64,000 bases of DNA from Rhizobium sp. TH135 (GTDB taxonomy: Bacteria > Pseudomonadota > Alphaproteobacteria > Rhizobiales > Rhizobiaceae): contig NZ_PKRP01000001.1 of the NCBI RefSeq assembly GCF_002855515.1, forward strand, positions 558,001 to 622,000, written 5' to 3'. The notes beneath the pieces are model-generated. The model had not been told where the DNA came from, searched no databases, and saw only the letters and a list, made by a program, of their open reading frames with translations. Positions 9,504 to 17,483 of this stretch are shown piece after piece. The stretch's first letter is position 1. The number at the start of each line of letters is the position of its first letter. The position numbers and the translations under genes were made by a program.

Positions 9504-10295
9504 ATGGCGAAACCAGCCCCGTGGTTCAAGGATAACGATCCGGAACTGACTGCCGCAGATCGGCACGACTGGATCGCCGTCCTGCCGCTCGGCGCCCATG
9601 AGCAGCACGGCCCCCACCTGCCCTTCGAAACCGACACGATCATCGCGACCGGCATAACTGGGCGTGTGGTCGCAGCACTTCCCGAACACCTGCCTGTCAC
9701 CATGCTACCGGTCGAACCTGTCGGCTATTCCATCGAACACATGGACGTCGAGGGCACCCGCAGCCTCGCCTTTGACGAAGCCGTCAATCGCTGGCTGGGC
9801 ATCGCCGAGGACCTCCATCGCCAGGGCATCCGCAAGCTCGTCCTGCTCAATGCCCATGGCGGCAATTCCCCGCTCCTGACAATTGTCGCGACGGAAGCCC
9901 GGGTTCGTTTCGACATGCTGGTGGTCGCCACCAGCTGGACCCGCTTCGGCCAGCCGGAGGGCTGGATGAGCCCGGAAGACAAGGCTATCGACATCCACGG
10001 CGGAGACATAGAGACCTCGGTGATGCTGGCGCTGGCGCCTGAGAAGGTCGACATGACGGAGGCCGCCGCCTTTCCCTCGCGCCAATCCGAGTTTTCCGCC
10101 AGGTACAGACACCTGCGCGCCTATGGTCCACACGCCTTCGGCTGGAAGATGTCGGACCTCAACCCCGATGGCGTCGCCGGCAACGCGGCGGCGGCAACCG
10201 CGGAACGGGGGGAGCAACTGATTGCGCATGCCGTGAGGGGCATTTTGGAACTGCTGGATGACGTGCGTGGGTTTGATGTGGCAACATTGACGTGA
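9504..10295 (+). CDS. Creatininase-family amidohydrolase
   Basis: The 263-residue protein carries the metal-binding signature of the creatininase (creatinine amidohydrolase) family: LPLGAHEQHGPHLPFETDT near residue 27, LLNAHGGN near 115 and DIHGGDIETS near 160. The family holds creatininases, riboflavin-pathway formamide hydrolases and the mycofactocin peptidase MftE, so the substrate cannot be named. A start at ATG 9504 gives the family's normal length and follows AGGAG; the reading frame extends further 5' (to 9186) but that part is antisense to the MarR gene. Divergence from the MarR gene suggests repression by it. Confidence 0.88.
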   Translation: MAKPAPWFKDNDPELTAADRHDWIAVLPLGAHEQHGPHLPFETDTIIATGITGRVVAALPEHLPVTMLPVEPVGYSIEHMDVEGTRSLAFDEAVNRWLGIAEDLHRQGIRKLVLLNAHGGNSPLLTIVATEARVRFDMLVVATSWTRFGQPEGWMSPEDKAIDIHGGDIETSVMLALAPEKVDMTEAAAFPSRQSEFSARYRHLRAYGPHAFGWKMSDLNPDGVAGNAAAATAERGEQLIAHAVRGILELLDDVRGFDVATLT

Positions 10296-10353
10296 GCTTG
10301 CAGGCTCGAGAGGTAAGGCGCATATTCATTGCGAGAGATCGTGAGGAAGAAGC

Positions 10354-10632
10354 ATGCGTGTTTCCATGGAGCAGGCAGCCGCACGGGTGGAAGAACTCGT
10401 AGAACGAGCCGAACGCGGAGAGCCCGTCATCATCACCCGCGACGGGCAGGATGCTGTCGTGCTGCGACCGGTTGAAGCTTCAGAAAGGCGGCCAACTCTC
10501 TCGCAAGAGGAACGGCGGCAGCTCTTCAAGCAGCTACAGCAACGCGTTGCAGAGATACCAGACCCCTTTCCAGATGAAACGGCAGCGAGAAGCCAGGACT
10601 TTCTATATGACGAAAATGGTCTACCTAAGTGA
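10354..10632 (+). CDS. Phd/YefM-type antitoxin
   Basis: The 92-residue protein begins RVSMEQAAARVEELVERAERGEPVIITRDGQDAVVLRP, the fold and sequence pattern of Phd/YefM antitoxins (prevent-host-death): an N-terminal dimerising DNA-binding domain, then an acidic, Pro-rich C-terminal tail (residues 55-92) that would wrap the toxin. Its stop overlaps the toxin start by four bases (GTGA at 10629-10632), a standard toxin-antitoxin arrangement. Autoregulation by the antitoxin-toxin complex is expected from family knowledge; I see no clear operator in the 58 bases upstream. Confidence 0.88.
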   Translation: MRVSMEQAAARVEELVERAERGEPVIITRDGQDAVVLRPVEASERRPTLSQEERRQLFKQLQQRVAEIPDPFPDETAARSQDFLYDENGLPK

Positions 10633-11024
10633 TCGTGGTCGACACCTCGGCGCTGATGGCGATCCTCAAGACAGAGACTGCAGCCGTTGAATGCGAGGCC
10701 ATTCTGTCGGATGGATCTCGGCGCCTTCTAATGTCTGCTGCCATCTTGACTGAAGCCCACATCGTCGCTGCGCGCAATCAGCGGCTCGCAGAAATGAAGA
10801 TGCTCATTACGGCATCGGTCATTGAAATCATCCCTCTGACGTCATCACGCGCTGAACTCGCCGCCGCAGCCTATAAGCGCTTCGGCAAGGGCTTTCACCC
10901 CGCAGCCCTCAATTTCGGCGACTGCTTTTCCTACGCCACGGCCAAAGAGTTTGACTGCCCCCTCCTCTATGTCGGTGACGATTTCGCCCGCACCGATATC
11001 CGCTCGGCCCTGTCCGCCGCCTGA
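10629..11024 (+). CDS. vapC: PIN-domain ribonuclease toxin (VapC family, GTG start)
   Basis: The 131-residue protein is a VapC PIN nuclease. The acidic active-site residues are visible: Asp5 (VVDTSA), Glu42 (LTEAH), Asp98 (LNFGDCFSYA) and Asp117 (YVGDDF). VapC toxins cleave tRNA or rRNA, halting translation when free of antitoxin. The start is GTG, overlapping the antitoxin stop. All catalytic positions are present, so it looks functional. Confidence 0.92.
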   Translation: MIVVDTSALMAILKTETAAVECEAILSDGSRRLLMSAAILTEAHIVAARNQRLAEMKMLITASVIEIIPLTSSRAELAAAAYKRFGKGFHPAALNFGDCFSYATAKEFDCPLLYVGDDFARTDIRSALSAA

Positions 11025-11040
11025 CCCCACACGAAAGCCT

Positions 11041-11087
11041 TTGAACTGGCAAAGCGGAACGCCTATATGGGGGTAACACCATTACAG
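11041..11087 (+). promoter_or_regulatory. Promoter of CobW/WD40 pair with Zur-like inverted repeat
   Basis: A -35 TTGAAC (11041-11046) and -10 TATATG (11064-11069) are 17 bases apart. Directly after the -10 lies GGGTAACACCATTACAG (11071-11087), a 7-3-7 imperfect inverted repeat with inner arms GTAA/TTAC, which would cover the transcription start. A similar 7-3-7 element lies at 31445-31461. Rhizobial Zur sites have a TGTTAT-N3-ATAACA-like form, and COG0523 genes are often Zur targets; assignment to Zur is inference. Confidence 0.45.
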
Positions 11088-11124
11088 CCGCATCGCCCGG
11101 CGCCCCCTGACATCAGAGGCTTTC

Positions 11125-12237
11125 ATGACCGAAGCATCCGCGAAACCGACACCCGTCACCGTGCTCACCGGCTACCTCGGCGCCGGCAAGACGACGCTGT
11201 TGAACCGCATTCTCTCCGAGAACCACGGCAAGAAATACGCTGTCATCGTCAATGAGTTCGGCGAGATCGGCATCGACAACGACCTGATCGTCGAGTCGGA
11301 CGAAGAAATCTACGAGATGAACAACGGCTGCGTCTGCTGCACCGTGCGCGGCGACCTGATCCGCGTCGTGGAAGGTTTGATGCGCCGCCCGGGCCGCTTC
11401 GACGGTATCATCGTCGAGACCACGGGCCTCGCCGACCCGGTACCGGTCGCCCAGACATTCTTCATGGACGACGACGTTCGCTCCAAGACCGAGCTCGACG
11501 CCGTCGTCGCGCTGGTCGATGCCAAGCACCTGCCGCTGCGTCTGAAGGACAGCCGCGAAGCCGAAGACCAGATCGCCTTTGCCGATGTCGTCGTCATCAA
11601 CAAGGCCGATCTCGTCAGCCATGATGAGCTGCACCAGATCGAGCACATCGTGCGCGCGATCAATCCTTCGGCCCGCATCTACTCGACCACCCGTTCCGGC
11701 GTTGATTTGTCGAAGGTCCTCGACCAGGGTGCCTTCAATCTCGAGCGCGCGCTGGAAAACGATCCGCATTTCCTCGATCACGACGACCCGGACCACGTCT
11801 GCGGCCCGGATTGCGATCAAGATCACCACCACCACGGCCATGACCATCATGACCATGATCACGGGCATGATCACCATCATCATGACCACGGACACGGCCA
11901 CCACCATCACGACCACGCCCCGTCTGCCATCCACGACGTGACCGTGACCTCTGTCTCGCTTCGCGGCGGCGAGATGAACCCGGATCGCTTCTTCCCCTGG
12001 ATCCAGAAGGTGACCCAGACACAAGGCCCGAACATCCTGCGCTTGAAGGGCATTATCGCCTTCAAGGGCGATGAGGAGCGCTATGTCGTCCAGGGCGTAC
12101 ACATGATCGTCGAGGGTGACCACCAGCGCCCGTGGAAGGATGGCGAGAAGCGCGAAAGCCGGCTTGTCTTTATTGGCCGCGAGCTCGACCGCGAGAAGCT
12201 GGAAGCAAGCTTCAAGGCCTGCGAAGCCTCTGCCTGA
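11125..12237 (+). CDS. COG0523 CobW/P47K-family GTPase metallochaperone with His-rich loop
   Basis: The 370-residue protein has a G3E GTPase domain: Walker [10 protein letters not shown] (residues 15-23), the metal-binding [11 protein letters not shown] with the CxCC motif (about 72-82), ETTGLADP, and VVINKADL as the guanine-specificity NKxD. Between the GTPase and the C-terminal CobW_C domain (about residues 217-268) is a loop with more than 25 histidines alternating with Asp and Gly, likely zinc-binding. The family delivers zinc, cobalt or other metals to target enzymes, chiefly under metal limitation. The neighbouring WD40 gene is 67 bases downstream, the same pairing known for Zur-regulated chaperones in agrobacteria. 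The promoter region carries a Zur-like repeat. Confidence 0.92.
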   Translation: MTEASAKPTPVTVLTGYLGAGKTTLLNRILSENHGKKYAVIVNEFGEIGIDNDLIVESDEEIYEMNNGCVCCTVRGDLIRVVEGLMRRPGRFDGIIVETTGLADPVPVAQTFFMDDDVRSKTELDAVVALVDAKHLPLRLKDSREAEDQIAFADVVVINKADLVSHDELHQIEHIVRAINPSARIYSTTRSGVDLSKVLDQGAFNLERALENDPHFLDHDDPDHVCGPDCDQDHHHHGHDHHDHDHGHDHHHHDHGHGHHHHDHAPSAIHDVTVTSVSLRGGEMNPDRFFPWIQKVTQTQGPNILRLKGIIAFKGDEERYVVQGVHMIVEGDHQRPWKDGEKRESRLVFIGRELDREKLEASFKACEASA

Positions 12238-12304
12238 ATCGAACGAGCGGGGCGCGTTTGCGCCCTTCTCCGCCTGACCTCTGCCTGAAAGAAAGCCTTG
12301 TAAT

Positions 12305-13291
12305 ATGCCGACAGTCGCCCCTCTCGATATCGAAGGTCACGTTGTCTCGACCCATTTCCTGGGAGACATCCCGGTCTTTGCTGCCGCGACGGGTGCCATC
12401 CATCGGCTGGACGGCGGCGAAAAGGTAACGGAGGCCAATGCCGGCCTCCTCACCTGCGTCAAGGATGCCGCCAGCCAGACGCTGCTGACTGGCGGCGAAG
12501 ACGGTCGCGTGTTGCGCATTGCGCATGACGGCACCGTGAGCGAACTTGCCCACGTGCCGCGCAAGTGGATCTCGGTTGTGGCGCCGGGCCCTCAAGGGGC
12601 CGTGGCGTATGCCCATGGCAAGTCGACATTTGTCCGCCTCGCTGATGGGACTACAAAGGAATTCACCGAGGAGCGCACGGTCGAGGCAGTCGATTTTGCG
12701 CCCAAGGGCCTGCGCATCGCCGTCGCCCGCTACAATGGCGTGACGCTCCACTGGGTTGGCACGGCAGGTGCTCCGGTCGATCTCGACTGGAAGGGCGCCC
12801 ATACCGGCGTCACCTTCTCGCCCGATGGCCGCTTCGTCGTGACCATGATGCAGGAATCGGCGCTGCACGGCTGGAAGCTCGACGGCAAGGCCGCCGACAC
12901 CCGCCATATGCGCATGACCGGCTACCCCGCCAAGGTCAAATCCCTCTCCTGGTCACCCAAGGGCAAATGGCTTGCCTCTTCAGGCGCACCCGCCGCTATC
13001 GTCTGGCCGTTTTCCGGCAAGGACGGCCCGATGGGCAAGGCGCCCCTAGAGCTCGGCACCCGCGCCAACATCCTTGTCACCCAGGTCGCTTTCCATCCGA
13101 TCGAAGAGGTGCTGGCGATCGGTTTCATAGACGGCATGATCCTCGCGGTCCGCATCGCCGACAATAAGGAGGCGCTACTGCGCCGCCCGGGTAAGGGTGC
13201 GATCACCTCGATTGCCTGGAGCAGCACCGGCAAACTGCTCGCCTTCGCCTCCGAAGCGGGCGACTGCGGCGTCGTCGACATCACCGGCTGA
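12305..13291 (+). CDS. WD40-repeat beta-propeller protein paired with the CobW gene
   Basis: The 328-residue protein is made of WD40-like blades, visible in repeats such as VDFAPKGLRIAVARYNGVTLHWVG, VTFSPDGRFVVTMMQESALHGWKL, LSWSPKGKWLASSGAPAAIVWPF and IAWSSTGKLLAFASEAGDCGVVDI. There is no signal peptide, so it is cytoplasmic. No catalytic residues are expected; propellers of this kind act as scaffolds. Its position 67 bases after the CobW gene with no terminator between suggests one transcript and a role with the chaperone, perhaps in presenting its client. The molecular function is unknown. Confidence 0.85.
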   Translation: MPTVAPLDIEGHVVSTHFLGDIPVFAAATGAIHRLDGGEKVTEANAGLLTCVKDAASQTLLTGGEDGRVLRIAHDGTVSELAHVPRKWISVVAPGPQGAVAYAHGKSTFVRLADGTTKEFTEERTVEAVDFAPKGLRIAVARYNGVTLHWVGTAGAPVDLDWKGAHTGVTFSPDGRFVVTMMQESALHGWKLDGKAADTRHMRMTGYPAKVKSLSWSPKGKWLASSGAPAAIVWPFSGKDGPMGKAPLELGTRANILVTQVAFHPIEEVLAIGFIDGMILAVRIADNKEALLRRPGKGAITSIAWSSTGKLLAFASEAGDCGVVDITG

Positions 13292-13590
13292 TTGCTGAAA
13301 ATCACGCCTCAAAGCGTTTTAGTTGCGTGTAAACGCGTGAAAAATCGCGCCTAAGGTCAAATAGTATAAAAATTTGCACTGTCTCGTTCATCAATTACTC
13401 ACCTTAACCATGTGGTAGTAATTACCTCCCTAATTTGAGGGAGGACGAGCGAGAGACAAAACAGCCGCGTCTCGTCGGGACTGGGAATCATTCCAACATA
13501 GCCTATTCAATTCTTCTTCAACCATGGCTGCCTGGCCGCGGGCGCTTATCCATGCGCCGCGCCGACGGGCGGACTGCGAACGGACGCAAC
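13292..13590 (+). other. Upstream region of chemoreceptor gene with hairpin
   Basis: The stretch is AT-richer than its surroundings (around 13360-13440). It holds a perfect 7-bp hairpin CCTCCCT/AGGGAGG at 13425-13444 and, overlapping its left arm, the imperfect palindrome GGTAGTAATTACC (13414-13426). A GAGGGAGG ribosome-site-like run at 13437-13444 is itself the right arm of the hairpin. No gene is supported here. Confidence 0.4.
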
Positions 13591-15426
13591 ATGAATCTCA
13601 ACCTGAAAATTGTGGTGACGGCAGCAGGTCTTTGCCTTGCAGCCGGGATAGTCGCCGTCGCGGGTGTTGGTGCCCAGACGCTGCAGACGCTCAAGGTCAA
13701 CGGCCCGATCTACAAGCAGATCGTGGACGGAAAAGATCTGATCGCCGACATCCTGCCGCCGCCGCTCTACCTGATCGAATCCTATGCGCTGGCCAATGAG
13801 GTCTTCGTCCATCCGGACACAGCAGGGGTAAACCTGCCGCGCTTCGATCTGCTCAACAAGCTCTATGATGAGCGCCGGGAATACTGGAAGAACTCGACGC
13901 TGCCCGAAAATCTGCGCGCCAAGCTTTATAATGAAGTCATCGCAAAGGGTGATCTCTATTGGGCCACGTTGCAGAACGACCTCAAGCCCGCGCTTGTTGC
14001 CGGCGATGCCAGCGCTATCACTCCGATTCTCTCGAAGCTCAAGCTCCAATTCCATGACCACGAGACCTCGGTGAACGAACTCGTCACGATGGCGAGCGAG
14101 TATCTGGTTGATCGAGAAGGGTTTGCGGCAGCCGAATCCGCCAGCCGCGAGGCTCTTGTCCTGACCCTCGGCCTGCTCCTGATTGCGACAGCACTCGGCA
14201 GTGTCTTCTTCATCCACCGCCGCGCGTTGAAACCGCTCGGAGAAATCACCGACTTCATGACCAACATGGCATCGGGCGACTTCACCGCCACCGTCCCGCA
14301 CGCCAACCGCCGTGACGAAATTGGCCACATCGCTGCAGCCGTCGAGGTCTTTCGTCAGTCAGGTCTCGAAAATCAGCGTCTGCAGGCCGAAACGGAGGCC
14401 GCCCGCGCGGAAGTCGACCGGGAACGCAACTTGCGTGACAAGGACCGCTTGATCGAGGCCGAAGCGCTGCGCTTCGTCATCGAGGCGCTCGGTGCCGGCC
14501 TTCACCGTCTTGCGGAATGCAACATCCGCATGACCCTGGACGACGCCTTCGATGCCCGCTTCGAACCCTTGCGGCAGGACTTCAACCACTCGATCGCCAC
14601 CTTCCAGGCGACGCTGGAAAAGGTCATGGAGGAAACCCGCCGTCTGCTGGAAAACAGCCAGGAGATGCGCGAAGCTTCCAGCAATCTGGCAAACCGCACC
14701 GAACAGCAGGCCGCAGCGCTCGAGCAGACGTCGGCCGCACTCGAACAGGTGACGGCAACGGTGCGTGCTTCTGCGCAGCGCACCAGCGATACACGTGAAC
14801 TGGTGCGCGAGGCCAAGAACTGTGCCGTCGCCTCAGGCGGTGTTGTGCGATCGGCCGTGTCAGCCATGGAGCGGATCGAAACGGCCTCCTCCGAGATCGG
14901 CCAGATCATCGGCGTCATCGATGAGATCGCCTTCCAGACGAACCTGCTCGCGCTCAACGCCGGCGTCGAGGCGGCTCGTGCCGGGGAAGCCGGTAAGGGC
15001 TTTGCGGTCGTTGCCCAGGAAGTGCGGGAACTCGCCCAGCGCTCGGCCACCGCTGCACGGGACATCAAGGGGCTGATCCAGAAGTCCAGCATCGAAGTCT
15101 CGTCCGGCGTGCAGCTCGTCGGCGAGACGGGCAGCGCGCTCGACCAGATCGGCGAGTTCGTCAGCCGGATCGACACCAATGTCGATGCGATCGCAACCGC
15201 TGCCCGCGAACAGGCGGTTGGCCTGCAGGAAATCAGCACCGCCATCAACAGCATCGATCAGATGACGCAGCAGAATGCCGCCATGGTCGAGGAAACGACA
15301 GCGATCAGCCACACTCTGGCGGAGGGCGCCGTGCAGTTGACCTCGCTGGTCAACCGCTTCCAGTTGAACCGGCGCAGCGACATCAGGGCAGAAGGCACCC
15401 GCGAGATCGACCACCGCGCGGCCTGA
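13591..15426 (+). CDS. Methyl-accepting chemotaxis protein
   Basis: The 611-residue receptor has a first membrane segment (IVVTAAGLCLAAGIVAVAGVGA), a periplasmic sensor of about 165 residues with the PPPLYLIESYALANE start found in many rhizobial receptors, a second membrane segment (LVLTLGLLLIATALGSVFFI), a HAMP domain (RRALKPLGEITDFMTNMASGDF) and the signalling hairpin tip DEIAFQTNLLALNAGVEAARAGEAGKGFAVVAQEVR, named here by its E-A-A-R-A-G-E core. There is no C-terminal CheR-binding pentapeptide. The ligand is unknown. The frame is open back to TTG 13435, but ATG 13591 places the membrane segment at residue 6 as expected; its ribosome site is weak. Confidence 0.92.
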   Translation: MNLNLKIVVTAAGLCLAAGIVAVAGVGAQTLQTLKVNGPIYKQIVDGKDLIADILPPPLYLIESYALANEVFVHPDTAGVNLPRFDLLNKLYDERREYWKNSTLPENLRAKLYNEVIAKGDLYWATLQNDLKPALVAGDASAITPILSKLKLQFHDHETSVNELVTMASEYLVDREGFAAAESASREALVLTLGLLLIATALGSVFFIHRRALKPLGEITDFMTNMASGDFTATVPHANRRDEIGHIAAAVEVFRQSGLENQRLQAETEAARAEVDRERNLRDKDRLIEAEALRFVIEALGAGLHRLAECNIRMTLDDAFDARFEPLRQDFNHSIATFQATLEKVMEETRRLLENSQEMREASSNLANRTEQQAAALEQTSAALEQVTATVRASAQRTSDTRELVREAKNCAVASGGVVRSAVSAMERIETASSEIGQIIGVIDEIAFQTNLLALNAGVEAARAGEAGKGFAVVAQEVRELAQRSATAARDIKGLIQKSSIEVSSGVQLVGETGSALDQIGEFVSRIDTNVDAIATAAREQAVGLQEISTAINSIDQMTQQNAAMVEETTAISHTLAEGAVQLTSLVNRFQLNRRSDIRAEGTREIDHRAA

Positions 15427-15443
15427 CCACTGTCCAAAAACGA

Positions 15444-15477
15444 AAAAGCCCGGCCTCCTCGCGGAAGCCGGGCTTTT
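15444..15477. terminator. Bidirectional terminator between chemoreceptor and Omp gene
   Basis: An 11-bp stem AAAAGCCCGGC/GCCGGGCTTTT serves both the + strand receptor gene and the minus-strand outer-membrane protein gene. Confidence 0.85.
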
Positions 15478-15496
15478 CTATGTCAGATCGATCGGA

Positions 15497-16132
15497 TCAG
15501 AACTTGACTGCGAGGCCGACATTGACCGTGTGCTGGTCGAAGTCGACGTCAGTGCCGCCGAGGTCGCCGCTGCCGAAGTCGTTGTAACGATATTCGACGC
15601 GGGTGAACATGCGGTCGGTCAGGGCGTAATCAACGCCACCGCCGATGGTCCAGCCATGCAGCGTGTCGTCGAAGCTGCCAACTGCGGTGTCGCCTTCGAT
15701 GTTGGTGCCAGCGTAACCACCGGCAACGTACAGCAGAGCGCGATCCATGGCATAGCCGACGCGGGCGCGAGCCGACCAGTTCATGCCGGACTCGAAGTCG
15801 CCAACGCCAGCAACAGTCTCGTCATTCCAGTCGTAGTTCAGGTCGCCTTCGAGACCGACGACCAGCTGGTTGCCGAGGTCGAAGTTGTAGCCGACGAAAC
15901 CGCCGAGACGTGCACCGTCGAAGCTTTCGGTGCCTGCGACGCCTTCAACTTCGCCGTCACCCCAACCATAGCCGGTCAGAATACCTGCATAGCCACCTGC
16001 CCAGGAAAACTGCGGCACGGTTTCGACGGCTACCGGCGGTTCTGCCGGAGCTTCGTAGATTGCGTCAGCCGCAAAAGCCGAGGTCGAAATCGCCAGAGCG
16101 GCGGCAGATCCGAGAAGGATGCTCTTCATCAT
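15497..16132 (-). CDS. Omp25/31-like outer membrane beta-barrel protein
   Basis: The 211-residue protein has a signal peptide ending SAFAAD and an 8-strand barrel pattern with alternating aromatic strands (FSWAGGYAGILTGYGWGD, GGFVGYNFDLGNQLVVGLEGDL, ARARVGYAMDRALLYVAGGYA, GGGVDYALTDRMFTRVEYRY) and the C-terminal Phe expected of a BAM substrate (GLAVKF). It belongs to the opacity/Omp25 class that is abundant in Rhizobiales. ATG 16132 is used because AGGAG lies 8 bases upstream; a second ATG follows directly. A TATAAT -10 is present at 16194-16199. Confidence 0.9.
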   Translation of the reverse strand: MMKSILLGSAAALAISTSAFAADAIYEAPAEPPVAVETVPQFSWAGGYAGILTGYGWGDGEVEGVAGTESFDGARLGGFVGYNFDLGNQLVVGLEGDLNYDWNDETVAGVGDFESGMNWSARARVGYAMDRALLYVAGGYAGTNIEGDTAVGSFDDTLHGWTIGGGVDYALTDRMFTRVEYRYNDFGSGDLGGTDVDFDQHTVNVGLAVKF

Positions 16133-16193
16133 GTTTTTAACTCCTGTGTTACAAGGCCACTTATAACGCCATCTCTGGTTAAAGTATGTGATG

Positions 16194-16199
16194 ATTATA
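16194..16199 (-). promoter_or_regulatory. Probable -10 element of Omp25/31-like gene
   Basis: Reading on the minus strand this is TATAAT, a perfect sigma-70 -10, about 62 bases ahead of the start codon. The -35 is poorly conserved. Confidence 0.5.
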
Positions 16200-16522
16200 C
16201 AACATAACCATCTAAACCTAACCGGCGCATTTGTTCCCGCCCGTGCGAAATTCTCGCGCCGGACCCCGCAGCAAGAAGCTCCAAGCAGGAAAATGGTTCC
16301 TTGGTATGGCGGAAAAAAGATGCGCTGTTTCAGGAAGGCGTGAGGAGTGCGTGAGATTTGCAACACTAGCCGTTGAGATACGGAAGCTGAGAACCGAATA
16401 CCAGATGGCCAAGTGATTGGTGTAGCAACAGATTTTGGCGAAAGGCTTCCCGCTAGAGCAAACGGCAAGGGGCGGCCGCCATCGGCCACCGCCCCTCAAA
16501 GAAAACTTGGCTCGGAAGGCAA
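16200..16522. other. Region between the two outer-membrane protein genes
   Basis: About 320 bases without a supported gene. A 61-codon + strand frame (16231-16416) has no convincing ribosome site and no recognisable features. A GC-rich hairpin (GGGGCGG ... CCGCCCC, about 16469-16496) follows the OmpW-type gene on the minus strand and may end its transcript, though the T tract is poor. Confidence 0.5.
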
Positions 16523-17224
16523 TTAGAACCGGTAGGTGATACCCGCACCGATCAGCCACGGATCGAGCTTCGCCTTCCCCGAGACCGCAGAACCGTTCAC
16601 GGTCGCGTCGAAGTCGGCTTTCAGGAAGAGCTTCTTGACGTCGAAGTTCACGCCCCAGTGCTCATTGACCATATAGTCCGCTCCGACCTGAAGTGCCGTG
16701 CCGAAGGTGTTCTTGACGTCGAGGCTGCTCGCCGCATCGCCCTTCTGGCTGTAGAACATCGTGTAGTTGACGCCCGCGCCGACATAGGGCTTGAAGGCAC
16801 CGAAATCGGTGAAGTGGTATTGCAGCGTCAGCGTCGGCGGCAGCACCCAGGTCTTGCCGACCTTGCCAAGGCTGGCCAGACTGCCTTCACCGTAGATATT
16901 GGCATAGGTCGTACCAAGGATCAGTTCGGCCGCGATATTGTCGGTGAGGTAGTAGCTGATATCCAGCTCGGGGATCACGCTGTCGCTATAGGACAGGCCC
17001 GAACCGGCAGCGCCATCGACGAAACCCGAATCATGCGTGACGACGCCGAGGCCGCGTACGCGGATCTGCCAGGGGCTGGACGCAGCCACCGTCTCGATCG
17101 CCGCTTCCGGTGCCGGTTCCATGAGCGGCGCTATGTCCGCCGCAAAGGCAGCCGGAGCGAGCAGCAACAGTGTGGCGGTCGCGGCAAGAGCGCGGGTCGG
17201 GGCAGTCCGGACGGTGGTCATCAT
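16523..17224 (-). CDS. OmpW-family outer membrane protein
   Basis: The 233-residue protein has a signal peptide (cut after AAFAAD) and the OmpW barrel pattern: WQIRVRGLGV, the extracellular ISYYLTDNIAAELILGTTY segment, LPPTLTLQYHF, FKPYVGAGVNYTMFY and a C-terminal GITYRF with terminal Phe. OmpW proteins form narrow hydrophobic channels, induced in enterics under oxygen limitation. Two adjacent ATGs (17224 and 17221) follow AAGGAG; either can serve. A perfect TTGA-N6-TCAA site lies 67-80 bases upstream, suggesting FNR/FixK control. Confidence 0.92.
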   Translation of the reverse strand: MMTTVRTAPTRALAATATLLLLAPAAFAADIAPLMEPAPEAAIETVAASSPWQIRVRGLGVVTHDSGFVDGAAGSGLSYSDSVIPELDISYYLTDNIAAELILGTTYANIYGEGSLASLGKVGKTWVLPPTLTLQYHFTDFGAFKPYVGAGVNYTMFYSQKGDAASSLDVKNTFGTALQVGADYMVNEHWGVNFDVKKLFLKADFDATVNGSAVSGKAKLDPWLIGAGITYRF

Positions 17225-17290
17225 TCTCTCCTTGAAACAACTAATGGCGTTGAGCCAATGCCAGCTAGCAGCCCGGGAGAGACGAGCATC

Positions 17291-17304
17291 TTGAGCCAGA
17301 TCAA
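17291..17304. promoter_or_regulatory. FNR/FixK-type anaerobox upstream of OmpW gene
   Basis: TTGAGCCAGATCAA matches the TTGA-N6-TCAA consensus of FnrN/FixK sites at all eight conserved positions. Its centre is about 73 bases upstream of the OmpW start, leaving room for a transcript start 41.5 bases downstream, as in class II activation. Confidence 0.6.
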
Positions 17305-17425
17305 TAGGTTAGATCTTAATTATATAAAACAACCATCGCCCGTGTGACTGTGACCGGCGCGACACAGCCAGAGTTGACGATTGAAAAACACCGCAGAAGC
17401 GCTGTGCAAAACAGAGCGCAAAGGA

Positions 17426-17460
17426 AAGGGCCCGGCGCGACGAATCGCGGCCGGGCCCTT
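17426..17460 (-). terminator. Terminator of the decarboxylase/GNAT unit
   Basis: A strong hairpin (AAGGGCCCGGC / GCCGGGCCCTT, partly with the inner GCGA/TCGC pairs) is followed on the minus strand by TTTCCTTTG. It lies 24 bases past the GNAT stop. Confidence 0.75.
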
Positions 17461-17483
17461 CAGCGAGCATCCGGGAGCCTTGT

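Noticed and set aside
16231-16416. 61-codon + strand frame between the two Omp genes
   Set aside because: No ribosome site, no recognised motif and no conserved neighbour; probably random.
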